Assembly (NCBI RefSeq): GCF_015291645.1
Contig: NZ_CP030056.1
Coordinates: forward strand, 1-64,000
From: Bradyrhizobium sp. CCBAU 53340
Lineage (GTDB): Bacteria; Pseudomonadota; Alphaproteobacteria; Rhizobiales; Xanthobacteraceae
Direction of reading: 5' to 3'
DNA length: 64,000 nucleotides
In this document: positions 40,310-50,001 of the stretch, piece by piece
How the letters are laid out: each line of letters opens with the position of its first letter
Position numbering within the stretch: the stretch's first letter is position 1
Made by a program: the position numbers and the translations under genes
The notes under the pieces: model-generated
The model's input: the letters and a program-made list of their open reading frames with translations, nothing else
Told to the model about the DNA's origin: nothing
Database searches by the model: none

Positions 40310-40683
40310 TGAAAAATTGATTCGGGAATCTTGAGGGTTCTGTGAGGTCGCGTGGCAGGCGCGAGCCGCGCGCTCGGTCGTGGGTGCGACCTCATAGAAG
40401 CCGGATTGAACGAAGCTGCGGAGTTGTGGGCGCTATGGGAATAGTGCAGCGGGTGCGGCTGCGGGGAAGGCGCGCCTGTGGTCGCCGGGCGTCGGCGAGA
40501 CGTTCATCGGATGTGAGCGGCCGGATTGATCGGGCCAAGGGCGCGATCCAGCGAGCGATTTGCTGCGCTGGGATGCGTGGCCGAACGATTGGCCGGGTGT
40601 TCGGAGACGAGTGCGGCCACGGCGACTTCGGACGTTGCCACCGCGAAGGTGATCACAGAAGAGGTGGATGGTGCAGGCGCTGG
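40310..40683. other. Stretch between the IS701 remnant and the IS91-like element
   Basis: No gene recognised. It probably contains the transposase-distal end of the IS91-like element. I could not define that end, since these elements lack inverted repeats. Confidence 0.35.
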
Positions 40684-41862
40684 TCATGACGTATCACAAC
40701 GAAACGGATGGTCGTGGGCACGGGCTCGCGGGACGACATCGACGCGGCGCATGGTGCCGCCGCAATGCGGGCAGACGGGGATCTGACATGTGGTGAGGGG
40801 ATCGTCGCCGGCTTCTTGATCAGTCGGCGCGTTGCGGACAGCAAGGAGTTGACGGCAGAGAGCGATTTTATCGTTGCGTCCGCCATTGGCGAGGAAGCCA
40901 TAGTGGCGGATGCGATGGAAGCCGTCCGGCAGGGTGTGTAGCAGAAAGCGCCGAATGAACTCATCGGCATCAAGCGTCATCACTTTGGCTTTACGATTCT
41001 GCCGATAGTCCTTCCAGGGAAAGCTCACCTTGCCGTCGGCAAGCGAGATCAGCCGACTGTTGGCGATGGCGACGCGGTGCGTATAGCGGCCGAGATAAGC
41101 CAGCACCTGTTCGGGCCCGCCAAATGGTGGCTTGGCATAGACGACCCAGTCGGTCCGTCGAAGTTGATTAAGGCGCGCGGCGAATGCAGCGGGATCGGTG
41201 AGATGGGCGAGAGCGCCAAAGAAGCTCAGCTGGCCAGCCGCGTAGGCAGCTTGCAGCTCTTGCAGAAACAGGCGGCGGAACAGCCGGGAGAGGACGCGCA
41301 CTGGCAGGAAGAAGCCGGGCCGGCAAGCGACCCAGCGTGTGCCGTCGAGCGAGGGTCCACCGCCCGGCACGACGCAGTGGATATGCGGATGGTGTTGCAG
41401 GGTCTGGCCCCAGGTATGGAGGACGGCAGTCACGCCGAGCTGAGCGCCGAGATGCTTGGGGTCGGCTGCGATGGTGGTGAGCGTTTCGGCTGCGCAGCGG
41501 AACAGGATGGCATAGACGACGGCCTTGTTCTGGAAGGCGATCCCTCCGGCGAGGGCCGGCATGGTGAAGACGACGTGGAAATACGGTACGGGAAGGAGTT
41601 CAGCTTGCCGTTCGGCGAGCCATTGCGCGCGCGCCGCGCCCTGGCACTTCGGGCAATGCCGATTGCGGCAGGAGTTGTAGGCAATGCGTGTGGCGCCGCA
41701 GTCATCGCACTGCTCGACGTGGCCGCCGAGCACAGCCGTCCGGCATGCCGTGATCGCGCCCATGACGCGCCGCTCGACGCGGCCCAGATGCTCGGCACGG
41801 GCTTGTCGAAACACTTCGCCGTGGCGGCGGAAGATATCCGCCACTTCCAGAACCGGAGCCAT
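40684..41862 (-). CDS. IS91-family Y2-type transposase
   Basis: A 392-residue HUH/Y2 rolling-circle transposase. It has the N-terminal zinc motif (CDDCGATRIAYNSCRNRHCPKCQG), the HUH motif HHPHIHCVVPGGG, FRRLFLQEL, LAYLGRYTHRVAIANSRL with the catalytic tyrosines, and a C-terminal CPHCGG zinc pair. The frame is complete. A tyrosine recombinase gene lies 9 bases upstream on the same strand, the arrangement known in IS91-like elements of this subgroup. Long opposite-strand frames here are shadows. Confidence 0.92.
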   Translation of the reverse strand: MAPVLEVADIFRRHGEVFRQARAEHLGRVERRVMGAITACRTAVLGGHVEQCDDCGATRIAYNSCRNRHCPKCQGAARAQWLAERQAELLPVPYFHVVFTMPALAGGIAFQNKAVVYAILFRCAAETLTTIAADPKHLGAQLGVTAVLHTWGQTLQHHPHIHCVVPGGGPSLDGTRWVACRPGFFLPVRVLSRLFRRLFLQELQAAYAAGQLSFFGALAHLTDPAAFAARLNQLRRTDWVVYAKPPFGGPEQVLAYLGRYTHRVAIANSRLISLADGKVSFPWKDYRQNRKAKVMTLDADEFIRRFLLHTLPDGFHRIRHYGFLANGGRNDKIALCRQLLAVRNAPTDQEAGDDPLTTCQIPVCPHCGGTMRRVDVVPRARAHDHPFRCDTS

Positions 41863-41871
41863 GGCGCCCGC

Positions 41872-42732
41872 TCAGCCGGGCGGCACGACCTCCAGGTGGA
41901 GCCGGTCCAGCGGACTTGGCGTATTGCTGATGGTCTTGGTGGCGACCTGGGTATAGCGCGCCGTGCTGGCCAGGCTGGCATGGCCGAGCAGCACCTGGAT
42001 GATGCGCACGTCGGCCCCGCTCTCCAGGAGATGGGTCGCGAATGTGTGCCGCAACGTGTGCACCGTCACCGACTTGCTCAAGCCGGCCGCCGCACAAGCT
42101 GAACGGCAGGCGGCGTGCAGCACGTTCGGGACGAGCGGACGCTCGTCGTCGCGGCCGGGAAACAACCATCGCTTTGGCCGAGTGAGCCGCCAATACGTCC
42201 GCAGAATCCTCAAAAGCTGCGGCGAGAGCATAACGTAACGGTCCTTGCCGCCCTTCCCGTGCTCGACCCGGATCAGCATCCGTTGGCTGTCGATGTCGAC
42301 AACCTTCAAGAGGACCAGTTCCGATACGCGTAGTCCGGCGGCATAGACCGTGGTCAGCGCGGTACGGCTCTTCAGGCTCGGGACTGCTTCCAGGAAGCGC
42401 ACGACCTCGTCGGCGCTCAGCACGACCGGAAGTTTGCGCGGTTGGCGCGCATAGGCGATGCGCTCCGGAACGGTGTCATGACCAAGCGTCACACCGTAGA
42501 AGAACCGCAGCGCGCACACGATCTGGTTCAGCGCCGGCCAGGACATCCCCGTCGCCACCAGATGAACCTGGAAGGCACGGATATCCTCCAGGTCAAGGCG
42601 GTCGGGAGAGCGACCGAAATACCGGCTCAACTTCGCTACGGCGTTGAGGTAGGATTGCTGCGTCGCCGGTGACAGATTGCGGACCGTCATGTCCTCGATC
42701 ATGCGGCGGCGAAGTGGGCTGATCTCAGCCAT
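41872..42732 (-). CDS. Tyrosine recombinase of the IS91-like element
   Basis: A 286-residue integrase/XerD-type recombinase. The N-terminal SAM-like domain (about 10-95) is followed by the catalytic domain with Arg in GLRVSELVLLK, Lys in EHGKGGKDRY, HTLRHTFATHLLE, LGHAS and the nucleophile Tyr in STARYTQV. It is in the same orientation as, and 9 bases from, the Y2 transposase, so both belong to one mobile element. It is not a symbiosis-island integrase, since that would sit by a tRNA gene. Confidence 0.9.
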   Translation of the reverse strand: MAEISPLRRRMIEDMTVRNLSPATQQSYLNAVAKLSRYFGRSPDRLDLEDIRAFQVHLVATGMSWPALNQIVCALRFFYGVTLGHDTVPERIAYARQPRKLPVVLSADEVVRFLEAVPSLKSRTALTTVYAAGLRVSELVLLKVVDIDSQRMLIRVEHGKGGKDRYVMLSPQLLRILRTYWRLTRPKRWLFPGRDDERPLVPNVLHAACRSACAAAGLSKSVTVHTLRHTFATHLLESGADVRIIQVLLGHASLASTARYTQVATKTISNTPSPLDRLHLEVVPPG

Positions 42733-43028
42733 CGGAAAACCTCCTGTCTGAAGGGTTGGGCTTCGAAAACCCGCAATCCTCTCAGACAGGAGGCAATCCT
42801 TGCTATGCCTCCCTACATGCCGCGCCAGCGGCTTCGTTCAATCCTATAAAACGCGGCAAAATCAACAATCTGCCAAAGTAGTGCTAGGCGCCGTCGATAT
42901 AACAGTGGCCTGCGCAGGAGCGAGAGGCCTTTGAGGTGGTCGCGGATGGCGTTTGGCTGTTCTGAGACACCAGCAGACTTTAACTTGCAGGCGTTTCTCG
43001 GTCGCCTCACCAAGCTTGTGGAGCGGGG

Positions 43029-43967
43029 TTATGAGAGCGCGTCGGTCAGCTCCGGAACCGCCTGGTAGAGGTCGGCGACCAGGCCGTAATCGGCCACCTG
43101 GAAGATCGGCGCGTCCTCGTCCTTGTTGATCGCGACGATCACCTTGGAGTCCTTCATGCCGGCCAGATGCTGGATCGCACCGGAAATGCCGACGGCGACA
43201 TAGAGCTCGGGGGCCACGACCTTGCCGGTCTGGCCGACCTGCCAGTCGTTCGGCGCATAGCCGGCGTCCACCGCCGCACGCGAGGCACCGACGCCGGCGC
43301 CCAGCTTGTCGGCGAGCGGCTCGATGTATTTGGCGAAGTTCTCGCGGCTCTGCATGGCCCGGCCACCAGAGACGATGATCTTGGCCGAGGTCAGCTCGGG
43401 ACGGTCGCTCTTGGCAACTTCCTCACCGACAAAGGTCGACAGGCCGGGATCGGCCGCGGCAGCGACGCTTTCGACCGGCGCGTTGCCACCGGCAGCTGCC
43501 GCCGCAAAGGTCGAGGTGCGGACCGTGATGACCTTCTTGGCGTCCTTCGACTTCACCGTCTGGATGGCGTTGCCGGCATAGATCGGACGCTCATAGGTGT
43601 CGGGCGCGACCACCTTGGTGATCTCCGAGACCTGCATGACGTCGAGCAGCGCCGCGACGCGCGGCATCACGTTCTTGAAGCGCGAGGTCGCGGGCGCGAC
43701 GATCGCATCGTAGGACGGGGCCAGCGAAACGATCAGCGCGGCCAGCGGCTCGGCCAGATCGTGCGCGTAGGCCTCGCCTTCGGCGACCAGCACCTTGGCA
43801 ACACCAGCGAGCTTCGCGGCGACCTCGGCCGCAGCCTTGGTGCCCTGCCCGCCGCCAGCGACCAGCACGTGGACGTCGCCGCCGAGCTGGGACGCCGCGG
43901 TCAGCGCCTTGTTGGTGGAGTCCTTGAGGACCTCCTGTTCGTGTTCAGCAATCAACAACGCAGTCAT
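43029..43967 (-). CDS. etfA: Electron transfer flavoprotein alpha subunit
   Basis: A 312-residue EtfA of normal length. The C-terminal FAD domain carries [70 protein letters not shown], the classical EtfA signature. With EtfB it moves electrons from acyl-CoA-type dehydrogenases to ETF-ubiquinone oxidoreductase. The gene overlaps the etfB stop by one base (TGATG). The sequence is of the general housekeeping type, not FixB. Codon use is strongly G/C at third positions, more like core genes than like its neighbours. Confidence 0.95.
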   Translation of the reverse strand: MTALLIAEHEQEVLKDSTNKALTAASQLGGDVHVLVAGGGQGTKAAAEVAAKLAGVAKVLVAEGEAYAHDLAEPLAALIVSLAPSYDAIVAPATSRFKNVMPRVAALLDVMQVSEITKVVAPDTYERPIYAGNAIQTVKSKDAKKVITVRTSTFAAAAAGGNAPVESVAAAADPGLSTFVGEEVAKSDRPELTSAKIIVSGGRAMQSRENFAKYIEPLADKLGAGVGASRAAVDAGYAPNDWQVGQTGKVVAPELYVAVGISGAIQHLAGMKDSKVIVAINKDEDAPIFQVADYGLVADLYQAVPELTDALS

Positions 43968-44716
43968 CAGAGCACCCCGGCTTCGTTCTTGAGCTTCGAC
44001 ACCAGCTCGGCGACGTCCTTCACCTTGACGCCGGCCTTGCGGCCCGCGGGCTCAGCCGTCTTCAAAACTTCGAGGCGCGCAGTGACGTCGACACCGTAAT
44101 CGGCAACGGTCTTCTCCGCGATCGGCTTCTTCTTGGCCTTCATGATGTTGGGCAGCGAGGCATAGCGCGGCTCGTTGAGACGCAGATCGGTGGTGACGAT
44201 CGCCGGTCCCTTGAGCTTGACGGTCTGCAGGCCGCCGTCGACTTCACGGGTGACCTTGAAGTCGGAGCCTTCGACCTCGAGCTTCGAGGCAAACGTCGCC
44301 TGCGACCAGCCCAGCAGCGCAGCCAGCATCTGGCCGGTCTGATTGCTGTCGTCGTCGATCGCCTGCTTGCCGAGAATGATCAGGCCGGGCTGCTCTTCTT
44401 CTGCAACCTTCTTGAGGATCTTGGCGACGGCGAGCGGCTCGACGGTGCCTTCGGCCTTCACCAGGATGCCGCGATCGGCGCCCATGGCAAGACCGGTGCG
44501 GATCGTCTCCGACGCCTGCGCCGGTCCAATGGAGACCACCACGACTTCGGCCGCCTTGCCGGCTTCCTTCAGGCGCAGCGCTTCCTCAACCGCGATTTCG
44601 TCGAAGGGGTTCATCGACATCTTGACGTTGGCGAGTTCAACGCCCGATCCATCGCCCTTGACGCGGACCTTGACATTGTAATCGACCACCCGCTTTACCG
44701 GCACTAAGACCTTCAT
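43967..44716 (-). CDS. etfB: Electron transfer flavoprotein beta subunit
   Basis: A 249-residue EtfB. The start [20 protein letters not shown] at 44716 gives the usual length; an upstream in-frame start at 44749 is less likely. Motifs include [18 protein letters not shown], the [24 protein letters not shown] loop that binds AMP, and [25 protein letters not shown] (the ETF-beta signature). It is divergent from the TcuA-like flavoprotein gene, with dyad copy B between them, so both operons may answer to the same regulator. Confidence 0.95.
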   Translation of the reverse strand: MKVLVPVKRVVDYNVKVRVKGDGSGVELANVKMSMNPFDEIAVEEALRLKEAGKAAEVVVVSIGPAQASETIRTGLAMGADRGILVKAEGTVEPLAVAKILKKVAEEEQPGLIILGKQAIDDDSNQTGQMLAALLGWSQATFASKLEVEGSDFKVTREVDGGLQTVKLKGPAIVTTDLRLNEPRYASLPNIMKAKKKPIAEKTVADYGVDVTARLEVLKTAEPAGRKAGVKVKDVAELVSKLKNEAGVL

Positions 44717-44742
44717 CAGGGTTTCCTCAACAATTGCAGCAG

Positions 44743-44780
44743 TTGACATCTGTTGAAGGATAGTATCTCATGCTACTACC
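44743..44780. promoter_or_regulatory. Divergent promoter region with 22-bp dyad (copy B)
   Basis: The dyad GATAGTAT-N6-CTACTACC spans 44759-44780, with the same half-sites as copy A. TTGACA at 44743-44748 stands in almost the same place relative to the dyad as in copy A (10 versus 11 bases). The dyad is 66 bases before the tcuA-like ATG and 42 bases before the etfB ATG. Confidence 0.65.
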
Positions 44781-44846
44781 ATATTCCAGGAAGCAGGGAA
44801 GGCGGAATCTGCGAGCCCAAGACCCCGCCAGGAAAGAACTCGTATT

Positions 44847-46355
44847 ATGCCTCGTGAATTCGACGCTGACGTCATCGTGGTAGGGGCAGGAAATGCTGCC
44901 GCTTGTGCGGCCATATCCGCCAGCAATAATGGCGCGACTGTCCTCATGCTTGAGGCGGCGCCTCGGGACGAGCGGGGAGGGAACTCGACCTATACGGCGG
45001 GCGCCATGCGATACGTCTTCAATGGTGTGGAGGACGTGCTAAGCGTAGTGCCGGACATCAATCCCGATACGTTAGCCAATACTGATTTCGGCACTTACAC
45101 CGAGGACCAATTTTTCGATGACATGTTTCGCGTGACGCAATTCAGGACCGATCCTGACTTATGCGAGATTTTAGTCAAGCGCAGCTTGCCGACGCTTCGG
45201 TGGATGCGAGAGCAAGGCGTTAGGTTTCAAACTAGTCATGGGCGGCAAGCCTACAAAGTGAACGGACGGTTCCAATTCTGGGGTGGGCTCAGTGTGGAAG
45301 TGTGGGGTGGTGGTCCCGGTCTCGTGGACATGCTGCTAGAGTCCGCGGAAGGGAAGGGTATCCAGTTTCTTTACGAAACTGCCGCGGTCAGTTTGATCAA
45401 TGACAATAGCGGGGTCGTTGGAGTTCGCGTCCGGCATCAAGGCAAGGAGCGCGATCTGCATTCAAATGCTGTCATCCTGGCGTGCGGAGGCTTCGAGTCT
45501 AATACGGAAATGCGCGCGCGGTATCTCGGACCAAACTGGGACCTGGCGAAAGTTCGTGGCACACGCTTCAATACCGGCGCTGGAATCCAAATGGCGCTTG
45601 CGATTGGTGCAATGCCATGTGGACATTGGTCCGGAGCACATGCCGTCGGCTGGGACCAAAATGCTCCGGCGTTCGGCGATCTCGCAGTAGGGGATGCCTA
45701 CCAGAAGCACAGCTACCCATTCGGCATCATGGTCAATTCCCGAGGCCAACGCTTCCTTGATGAGGGAGCCGATTTTCGCAATTATACCTATGCCAAGTAT
45801 GGTCGCGAAATCCTAGCGCAACCCGGCCAGTTCGCTTGGCAGGTATTCGATGCTAAGGTGCATCACCTTTTGCGCGACGAATACAGGATCCGGCAAATCA
45901 CCAAGATTACGTCGGATACCCTGGAGGGTCTCGCCGACCAACTCGAAGGCGTTGATCGCAACGCCTTTCTCAAGACCGTCGCTGAATTTAACGCATCGGT
46001 GCGGCAGGACGTTCCCTTCAACCCGAATGCGAAAGATGGCCGCTCCGCGGAGAGTTCGCCGCGCAAGTCCCATTGGGCCAACACGATTGATACAGGACCA
46101 TTCGAGGCTTATGCCGTCACGTGCGGTGTCACCTTCACATTCGGTGGACTCAAGATTGACCAGAGCGGTCAGGTGCAGGATACAGCCGGCCTTCCGATTC
46201 CCGGCTTGTTCGCAGCTGGAGAGCTGGTCGGGGGGCTGTTCTATCATAACTATCCAGGTGGCACGGGGCTCACTTCAGGCGCTGTATTCGGGAAGATCGC
46301 AGGTGAGAGCGCTGCTGCGGCAGTCGCTGCAAGCAAGAGCCGTTCAGCGGCCTGA
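44847..46355 (+). CDS. TcuA-like FAD-dependent dehydrogenase (tricarballylate dehydrogenase family)
   Basis: A 502-residue flavoprotein of the fumarate reductase/succinate dehydrogenase type. The FAD fold opens with DVIVVGAGNAAACAAISASNNGATVLMLEAAPRDERGGNS, a start shared with tricarballylate dehydrogenase TcuA, and closes with IPGLFAAGELVGGLFYHNYPGGTGLTSGAVFG. The family removes hydrogens next to carboxylates (tricarballylate to cis-aconitate) or reduces such double bonds. No signal peptide is present, so the enzyme is cytoplasmic. It heads an operon with an ABC transporter (gap of 54 bases). The adjacent EtfBA could accept its electrons. Confidence 0.85.
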   Translation: MPREFDADVIVVGAGNAAACAAISASNNGATVLMLEAAPRDERGGNSTYTAGAMRYVFNGVEDVLSVVPDINPDTLANTDFGTYTEDQFFDDMFRVTQFRTDPDLCEILVKRSLPTLRWMREQGVRFQTSHGRQAYKVNGRFQFWGGLSVEVWGGGPGLVDMLLESAEGKGIQFLYETAAVSLINDNSGVVGVRVRHQGKERDLHSNAVILACGGFESNTEMRARYLGPNWDLAKVRGTRFNTGAGIQMALAIGAMPCGHWSGAHAVGWDQNAPAFGDLAVGDAYQKHSYPFGIMVNSRGQRFLDEGADFRNYTYAKYGREILAQPGQFAWQVFDAKVHHLLRDEYRIRQITKITSDTLEGLADQLEGVDRNAFLKTVAEFNASVRQDVPFNPNAKDGRSAESSPRKSHWANTIDTGPFEAYAVTCGVTFTFGGLKIDQSGQVQDTAGLPIPGLFAAGELVGGLFYHNYPGGTGLTSGAVFGKIAGESAAAAVAASKSRSAA

Positions 46356-46409
46356 TCAATAAGTTGCAGAACAAACTGCATCATAAACTGCCGACAGGGA
46401 GGCACAAAA

Positions 46410-47405
46410 ATGGCTCGCTCAATCCAAAACAAGTTGCGTCGTGTAGCATTTGTTGTGGCATCCTGCGTGATGCTGATTCCAGCGCACGCCACGTCCAAAG
46501 ATGCGCTGACAATAAAGATAGGTCTGCAAGCCGTTCCAACCGACGACGTTTATCGCACCAAGGATTGGGGCGCAAAGTACAACCTTAAGGTTGACATCGG
46601 GAGCTATAGCTCTGGAAGCGAAATACTCAAGGCGTTTGTCGCCGGGCAAATCGATATCGGCAACGGAGGCTCAGGTCGACTAATCACTATGGCTGCGATG
46701 CAGCCCAATCTGTTCTACATTATTGCCGCCGATCAGTATGGGGGCGATCGCTACGGCGTAATTGTCGCGAACCATTCATCTGTCAAAGCGGTGGCTGAAC
46801 TCAAAGGAAGGAAGATCGGCGCGGTTGCCGGATCCGGCTCTTTCAGCACTTTCCGTGTCTTTTTAGACAAGAACGGGATGAAGGAAGGCGACTTCCAGAT
46901 CGTCAATATGAAGGTTGAGGACCTGCGAGCCGCCGTGCAGCAAGGTGTTGTCGACGCTGCAGTGGCATGGGAGCCGCATGTTGCGATTGGCGAGACGATG
47001 GGCGTGGTAAAGCGTATTCAGTCGATGAAGGGCGTAAGTGAATCGCCGAACCTTGTGCTGGTGCGCCGCAAGTTTGCTGATGAGCATCCCGAGGCCGTGG
47101 CGCGATATCTTGCCACGTTGATCGATGCCGGCACGTACATGAAGACGCAACCGGACGATGCCGCCAGCAAGGTTGCAGCCGATATCAGCAAGCAGGGCGT
47201 GGACATCGATCCAAAGGCGCTGGAGCTTGCCTTGACGCGGATCAACGTCGATCCAAAGCTGACCGACGCGATGACCGACGAGCTCATGCCGGTTGCCGAG
47301 TCTATGAAGGCGGCCGGAAAGATTCCCAACATTCCGGACTTCAAGAGCCTCGTGCGCAATCAATTCTATGAGGAAGCGGCGAAACTCGCGTCATCTACCA
47401 ACTAA
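46410..47405 (+). CDS. NitT/TauT-type ABC transporter periplasmic binding protein
   Basis: A 331-residue SsuA/TauA-like receptor with a signal peptide (hydrophobic VAFVVASCVMLIPAHA). The body has LTIKIGLQAVPTDDVYRTKDWGAKYNLKVDIGSYSSGSEILKAFVAGQIDIGNGG, a typical NMT1/SsuA opening, followed by GRKIGAVAGSGSF and GVVDAAVAWEPH. Such receptors serve sulfonates, nitrate, or aromatic and carboxylic acids. Its ligand is likely the substrate of the TcuA-like enzyme encoded just upstream. A GGGAGG site precedes the ATG. Confidence 0.9.
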   Translation: MARSIQNKLRRVAFVVASCVMLIPAHATSKDALTIKIGLQAVPTDDVYRTKDWGAKYNLKVDIGSYSSGSEILKAFVAGQIDIGNGGSGRLITMAAMQPNLFYIIAADQYGGDRYGVIVANHSSVKAVAELKGRKIGAVAGSGSFSTFRVFLDKNGMKEGDFQIVNMKVEDLRAAVQQGVVDAAVAWEPHVAIGETMGVVKRIQSMKGVSESPNLVLVRRKFADEHPEAVARYLATLIDAGTYMKTQPDDAASKVAADISKQGVDIDPKALELALTRINVDPKLTDAMTDELMPVAESMKAAGKIPNIPDFKSLVRNQFYEEAAKLASSTN

Positions 47406-47415
47406 GGGCTCCATC

Positions 47416-48285
47416 ATGTCTAACGCGACGCCGTCGGCGCCGTTCGCGGGTGTTGCCGACGAGCAGAGGCTGCGTAGCATCTTGTACCGCGGGGCGGCAT
47501 CGGCATTCTTGTTCGCGCTGCCAATCATCGTCTTCCTGTTAATATGGGAGACAACGGTACGTCTCGGCTGGATCAATGCGACGATCCTGCCTTCGCCATC
47601 AAATATCGCGCGGCGCGCGTGGGTGCTGCTTGATCCAGCCGATCCCGCCAAGAGCATATTGCTGACGCATATTGTCGTTAGTTTGTGGCGTGCGCTGAGT
47701 TCGTTCGCTCTGGCATGCGTGCTGGCCATCCCAATGGGCCTCTTCCTGGGCCTCAACAGGACGGCCTATCTGATTGCTTCCCCACTCCTGAGCCTGTTAC
47801 TGCCGCTACCGGCAGTTGCCTGGGCTCCGATCTTCCTGGTCATTTTCGGTCAAGGCGATATCACGATCATTGCTGTCTGTTTCCTCGGTGCCTTCTTTCC
47901 GATTCTGTACAGTACTATCCAGGGCGTGCGCGCAATCGGCCGACACTCCTTGTGGGTCGTGCGCAGCATGGGCGCAAGCCGGTTTGATATCTTTCGGCGT
48001 GTGCTGTTACCCGGTGCGCTGCCGGCGCTGATCTCGGGGCTGAAGCTTGGAATGGCGCATTCGTGGCGCACGCTGGTCGCGGCCGAAATGCTAGCTGCGT
48101 TGACCCATGGCCTCGGATTCATGATATTCGCGGCGCGTTCCTATATGGACGTATCCACGATGTTCGTCGGCATCGTATGCCTGGCCCTGATCGGTCTCCT
48201 TATCGAACGTGGCGTGTTTGGCTCGCTCGAAGCACTTACCATTCACCGCTGGCACGGTAACGGAAAAGTGGGTAGCCATCGATGA
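47416..48285 (+). CDS. NitT/TauT-type ABC transporter permease 1
   Basis: A 289-residue SsuC-family permease with about six membrane segments. The EAA-type loop is near VRAIGRHSLWVVRSMGASRFDIFRRVLLPGALPALISGLKLGMAHSWRTLVAAEM. The ATG at 47416 follows the receptor gene by 10 bases; an earlier in-frame start (47368) would overlap that gene. It overlaps the second permease gene by 4 bases. Confidence 0.9.
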   Translation: MSNATPSAPFAGVADEQRLRSILYRGAASAFLFALPIIVFLLIWETTVRLGWINATILPSPSNIARRAWVLLDPADPAKSILLTHIVVSLWRALSSFALACVLAIPMGLFLGLNRTAYLIASPLLSLLLPLPAVAWAPIFLVIFGQGDITIIAVCFLGAFFPILYSTIQGVRAIGRHSLWVVRSMGASRFDIFRRVLLPGALPALISGLKLGMAHSWRTLVAAEMLAALTHGLGFMIFAARSYMDVSTMFVGIVCLALIGLLIERGVFGSLEALTIHRWHGNGKVGSHR

Positions 48286-49124
48286 GCGTGGACACATCCG
48301 GCATCCGTCTGCAGCGATATACTCGGTCCCCAGCCTCGTCCGGTCTCGCGATACCGATGGCTCGTATCGCGCTGATCCTGGTGCCGCTGGTGGCTTGGGA
48401 GGTGTGCTCGCGGTTAGGGTTGATAAACGGCTTCTTGTTTCCGGCGCCGTCCGCGATCCTCAACAAGCTTTGGGTGCAATCCGGCCCAAACGGAAACCCG
48501 CCATATGCAATTCTGTGGCACGTGGCAGACAGCATGCTGCGCTTGCTCTCGGGATTATCACTTGCGGTAATCATAGGTACCCTGCTCGGGGTTGGACTTG
48601 GCATGAGTCAGCGGGCGCGGCTGGTGTTTCAGCCAATCATTAGCATCTTGATGCCTGTGCCGACGCTAGCATGGACCCCCGTCCTGCTGTTGGTCATGGG
48701 TATCGATAACCGCACGACCATCCTAGTCGTATTTCTCGCAGCGGTTTTCGAAATGATATACATCGTCGCGAGCGGCATCGAAATGCTGAACGTCAAAATG
48801 CTTTGGGTGGCTTGGTCGATGGGCGCGAGCCGACGGCAGGTATTTTGGCGCGTCATTATTCCCGGCATTTTTCCTTGCCTGATCACCGGCACACGGCTCG
48901 GTACAGGTTACGCCTGGCGCGCTCTGATCGCCGCCGAGATGCTGGCCGCCAGCAGCTATGGCCTGGGTTTCATGATCTATGACGCCTCCGAATACATGAA
49001 CATTGGCGTCATCTATGGTGGCGTGATGATGATTGCGGCGCTCGGCTATCTTCTTGAGAACGTTCTGGTTGGCAAGATCGAAGCTGCTACCATCGAGAAA
49101 TGGGGAGTACTCAATGAGCGTTGA
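48282..49124 (+). CDS. NitT/TauT-type ABC transporter permease 2
   Basis: A 280-residue SsuC-family permease, related to but distinct from the preceding one, with the loop MLNVKMLWVAWSMGASRRQVFWRVIIPGIFPCLITGTRLGTGYAWRALIAAEML. Most transporters of this class have one permease gene whose product forms a homodimer. Two tandem, different permeases suggest a heterodimer. It overlaps permease 1 by 4 bases and the ATPase gene by 11. Confidence 0.9.
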   Translation: MSVDTSGIRLQRYTRSPASSGLAIPMARIALILVPLVAWEVCSRLGLINGFLFPAPSAILNKLWVQSGPNGNPPYAILWHVADSMLRLLSGLSLAVIIGTLLGVGLGMSQRARLVFQPIISILMPVPTLAWTPVLLLVMGIDNRTTILVVFLAAVFEMIYIVASGIEMLNVKMLWVAWSMGASRRQVFWRVIIPGIFPCLITGTRLGTGYAWRALIAAEMLAASSYGLGFMIYDASEYMNIGVIYGGVMMIAALGYLLENVLVGKIEAATIEKWGVLNER

Positions 49125-49947
49125 AACGGCAAAAATACTCCCGCTGCGCGACGGTGCCGGTACCAAGCCCAAGATTGTCGCCAAGAATGTCCAGAAGTAT
49201 TTCGGAAACGTGCTGGCGATGGAGGACATTTCTTGCACGATCAACGAACGGGAATTCGTGGCTATCATCGGTCCAAGCGGTTGCGGCAAGTCGACGTTTC
49301 TGTACCTGATCGCTGGATTCGAGAAGGCAAGCCAGGGGGAACTGCTAATCAACAACGAACTCGTGGTGGGGCCAGGACCCGACCGTGGCGTGGTCTTTCA
49401 GGAGTTCGTGCTGTTCCCCTGGCTTACGGTGTTGCGTAATGCGACGCTGGGCCTGGACATCAAAGGTGTGCCACGGCAGGAAGCTGAGGAGCGGGCGAGG
49501 AAGTGGCTTCGTCTGACAGGCCTTTCGGGGTTCGAGAATGCCTATCCATCGTCTCTGTCGGGCGGCATGAAACAGCGCGTCGCCATCGCTCGGGCACTTA
49601 GTTACGATCCGGAGGTGCTGCTACTCGATGAGCCGTTCGGCGCACTCGACGTGCAAACAAAGAACTACATGATCCAGGATCTACAAAACCTCTGGGTCGA
49701 GGCCAATCGAACTATCGTGATGATAACTCATAGTGTATCAGAGGCCGTTCAGCTTGCCGATCGAGTGCTTATTCTGAGCTCACGGCCCTCGCGAATAATT
49801 GCGGACGTGGCGATCAAGCTACCCCACCCTCGGGACTTAAGGGACCCGCAGGTCCGGCGATACGAAGACGAGGTTACGGCTCTTCTGTCGGCGGAAGTCG
49901 ACAAGGCGATGAAGCGCGAACGCCAGACGTTTGCTGGCCGCTCATAG
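49114..49947 (+). CDS. NitT/TauT-type ABC transporter ATPase
   Basis: A 277-residue SsuB/TauB-type ATPase with Walker A GPSGCGKST, Q-loop VVFQEFVLFPWLTVLRNA, signature LSGGMKQRVAIARAL, Walker B VLLLDEPFGALD and the switch His in ITHSVSEAV. The start at 49114 is chosen; an earlier frame start (49033) lies inside the permease gene. It ends the tcuA-like operon and converges on the citE-like gene. Confidence 0.93.
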   Translation: MSVETAKILPLRDGAGTKPKIVAKNVQKYFGNVLAMEDISCTINEREFVAIIGPSGCGKSTFLYLIAGFEKASQGELLINNELVVGPGPDRGVVFQEFVLFPWLTVLRNATLGLDIKGVPRQEAEERARKWLRLTGLSGFENAYPSSLSGGMKQRVAIARALSYDPEVLLLDEPFGALDVQTKNYMIQDLQNLWVEANRTIVMITHSVSEAVQLADRVLILSSRPSRIIADVAIKLPHPRDLRDPQVRRYEDEVTALLSAEVDKAMKRERQTFAGRS

Positions 49948-50001
49948 AGCGCTGTGAATCAATAGCCCAGATTACCGCAGGCCGACACTCTAACGCTCTG
50001 A

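Noticed and set aside
41077..42102. 341-codon plus-strand open frame
   Set aside because: Opposite strand of the IS91-type transposase and recombinase.
41872..42732. Tyrosine recombinase as the symbiosis-island integrase
   Set aside because: It is directly coupled to the IS91-type transposase, and there is no tRNA gene or att-like repeat nearby.
43167..44099. 310-codon plus-strand open frame
   Set aside because: Lies opposite etfA/etfB, which are certain, and has low-complexity Arg/Gly/Asp content typical of a shadow.
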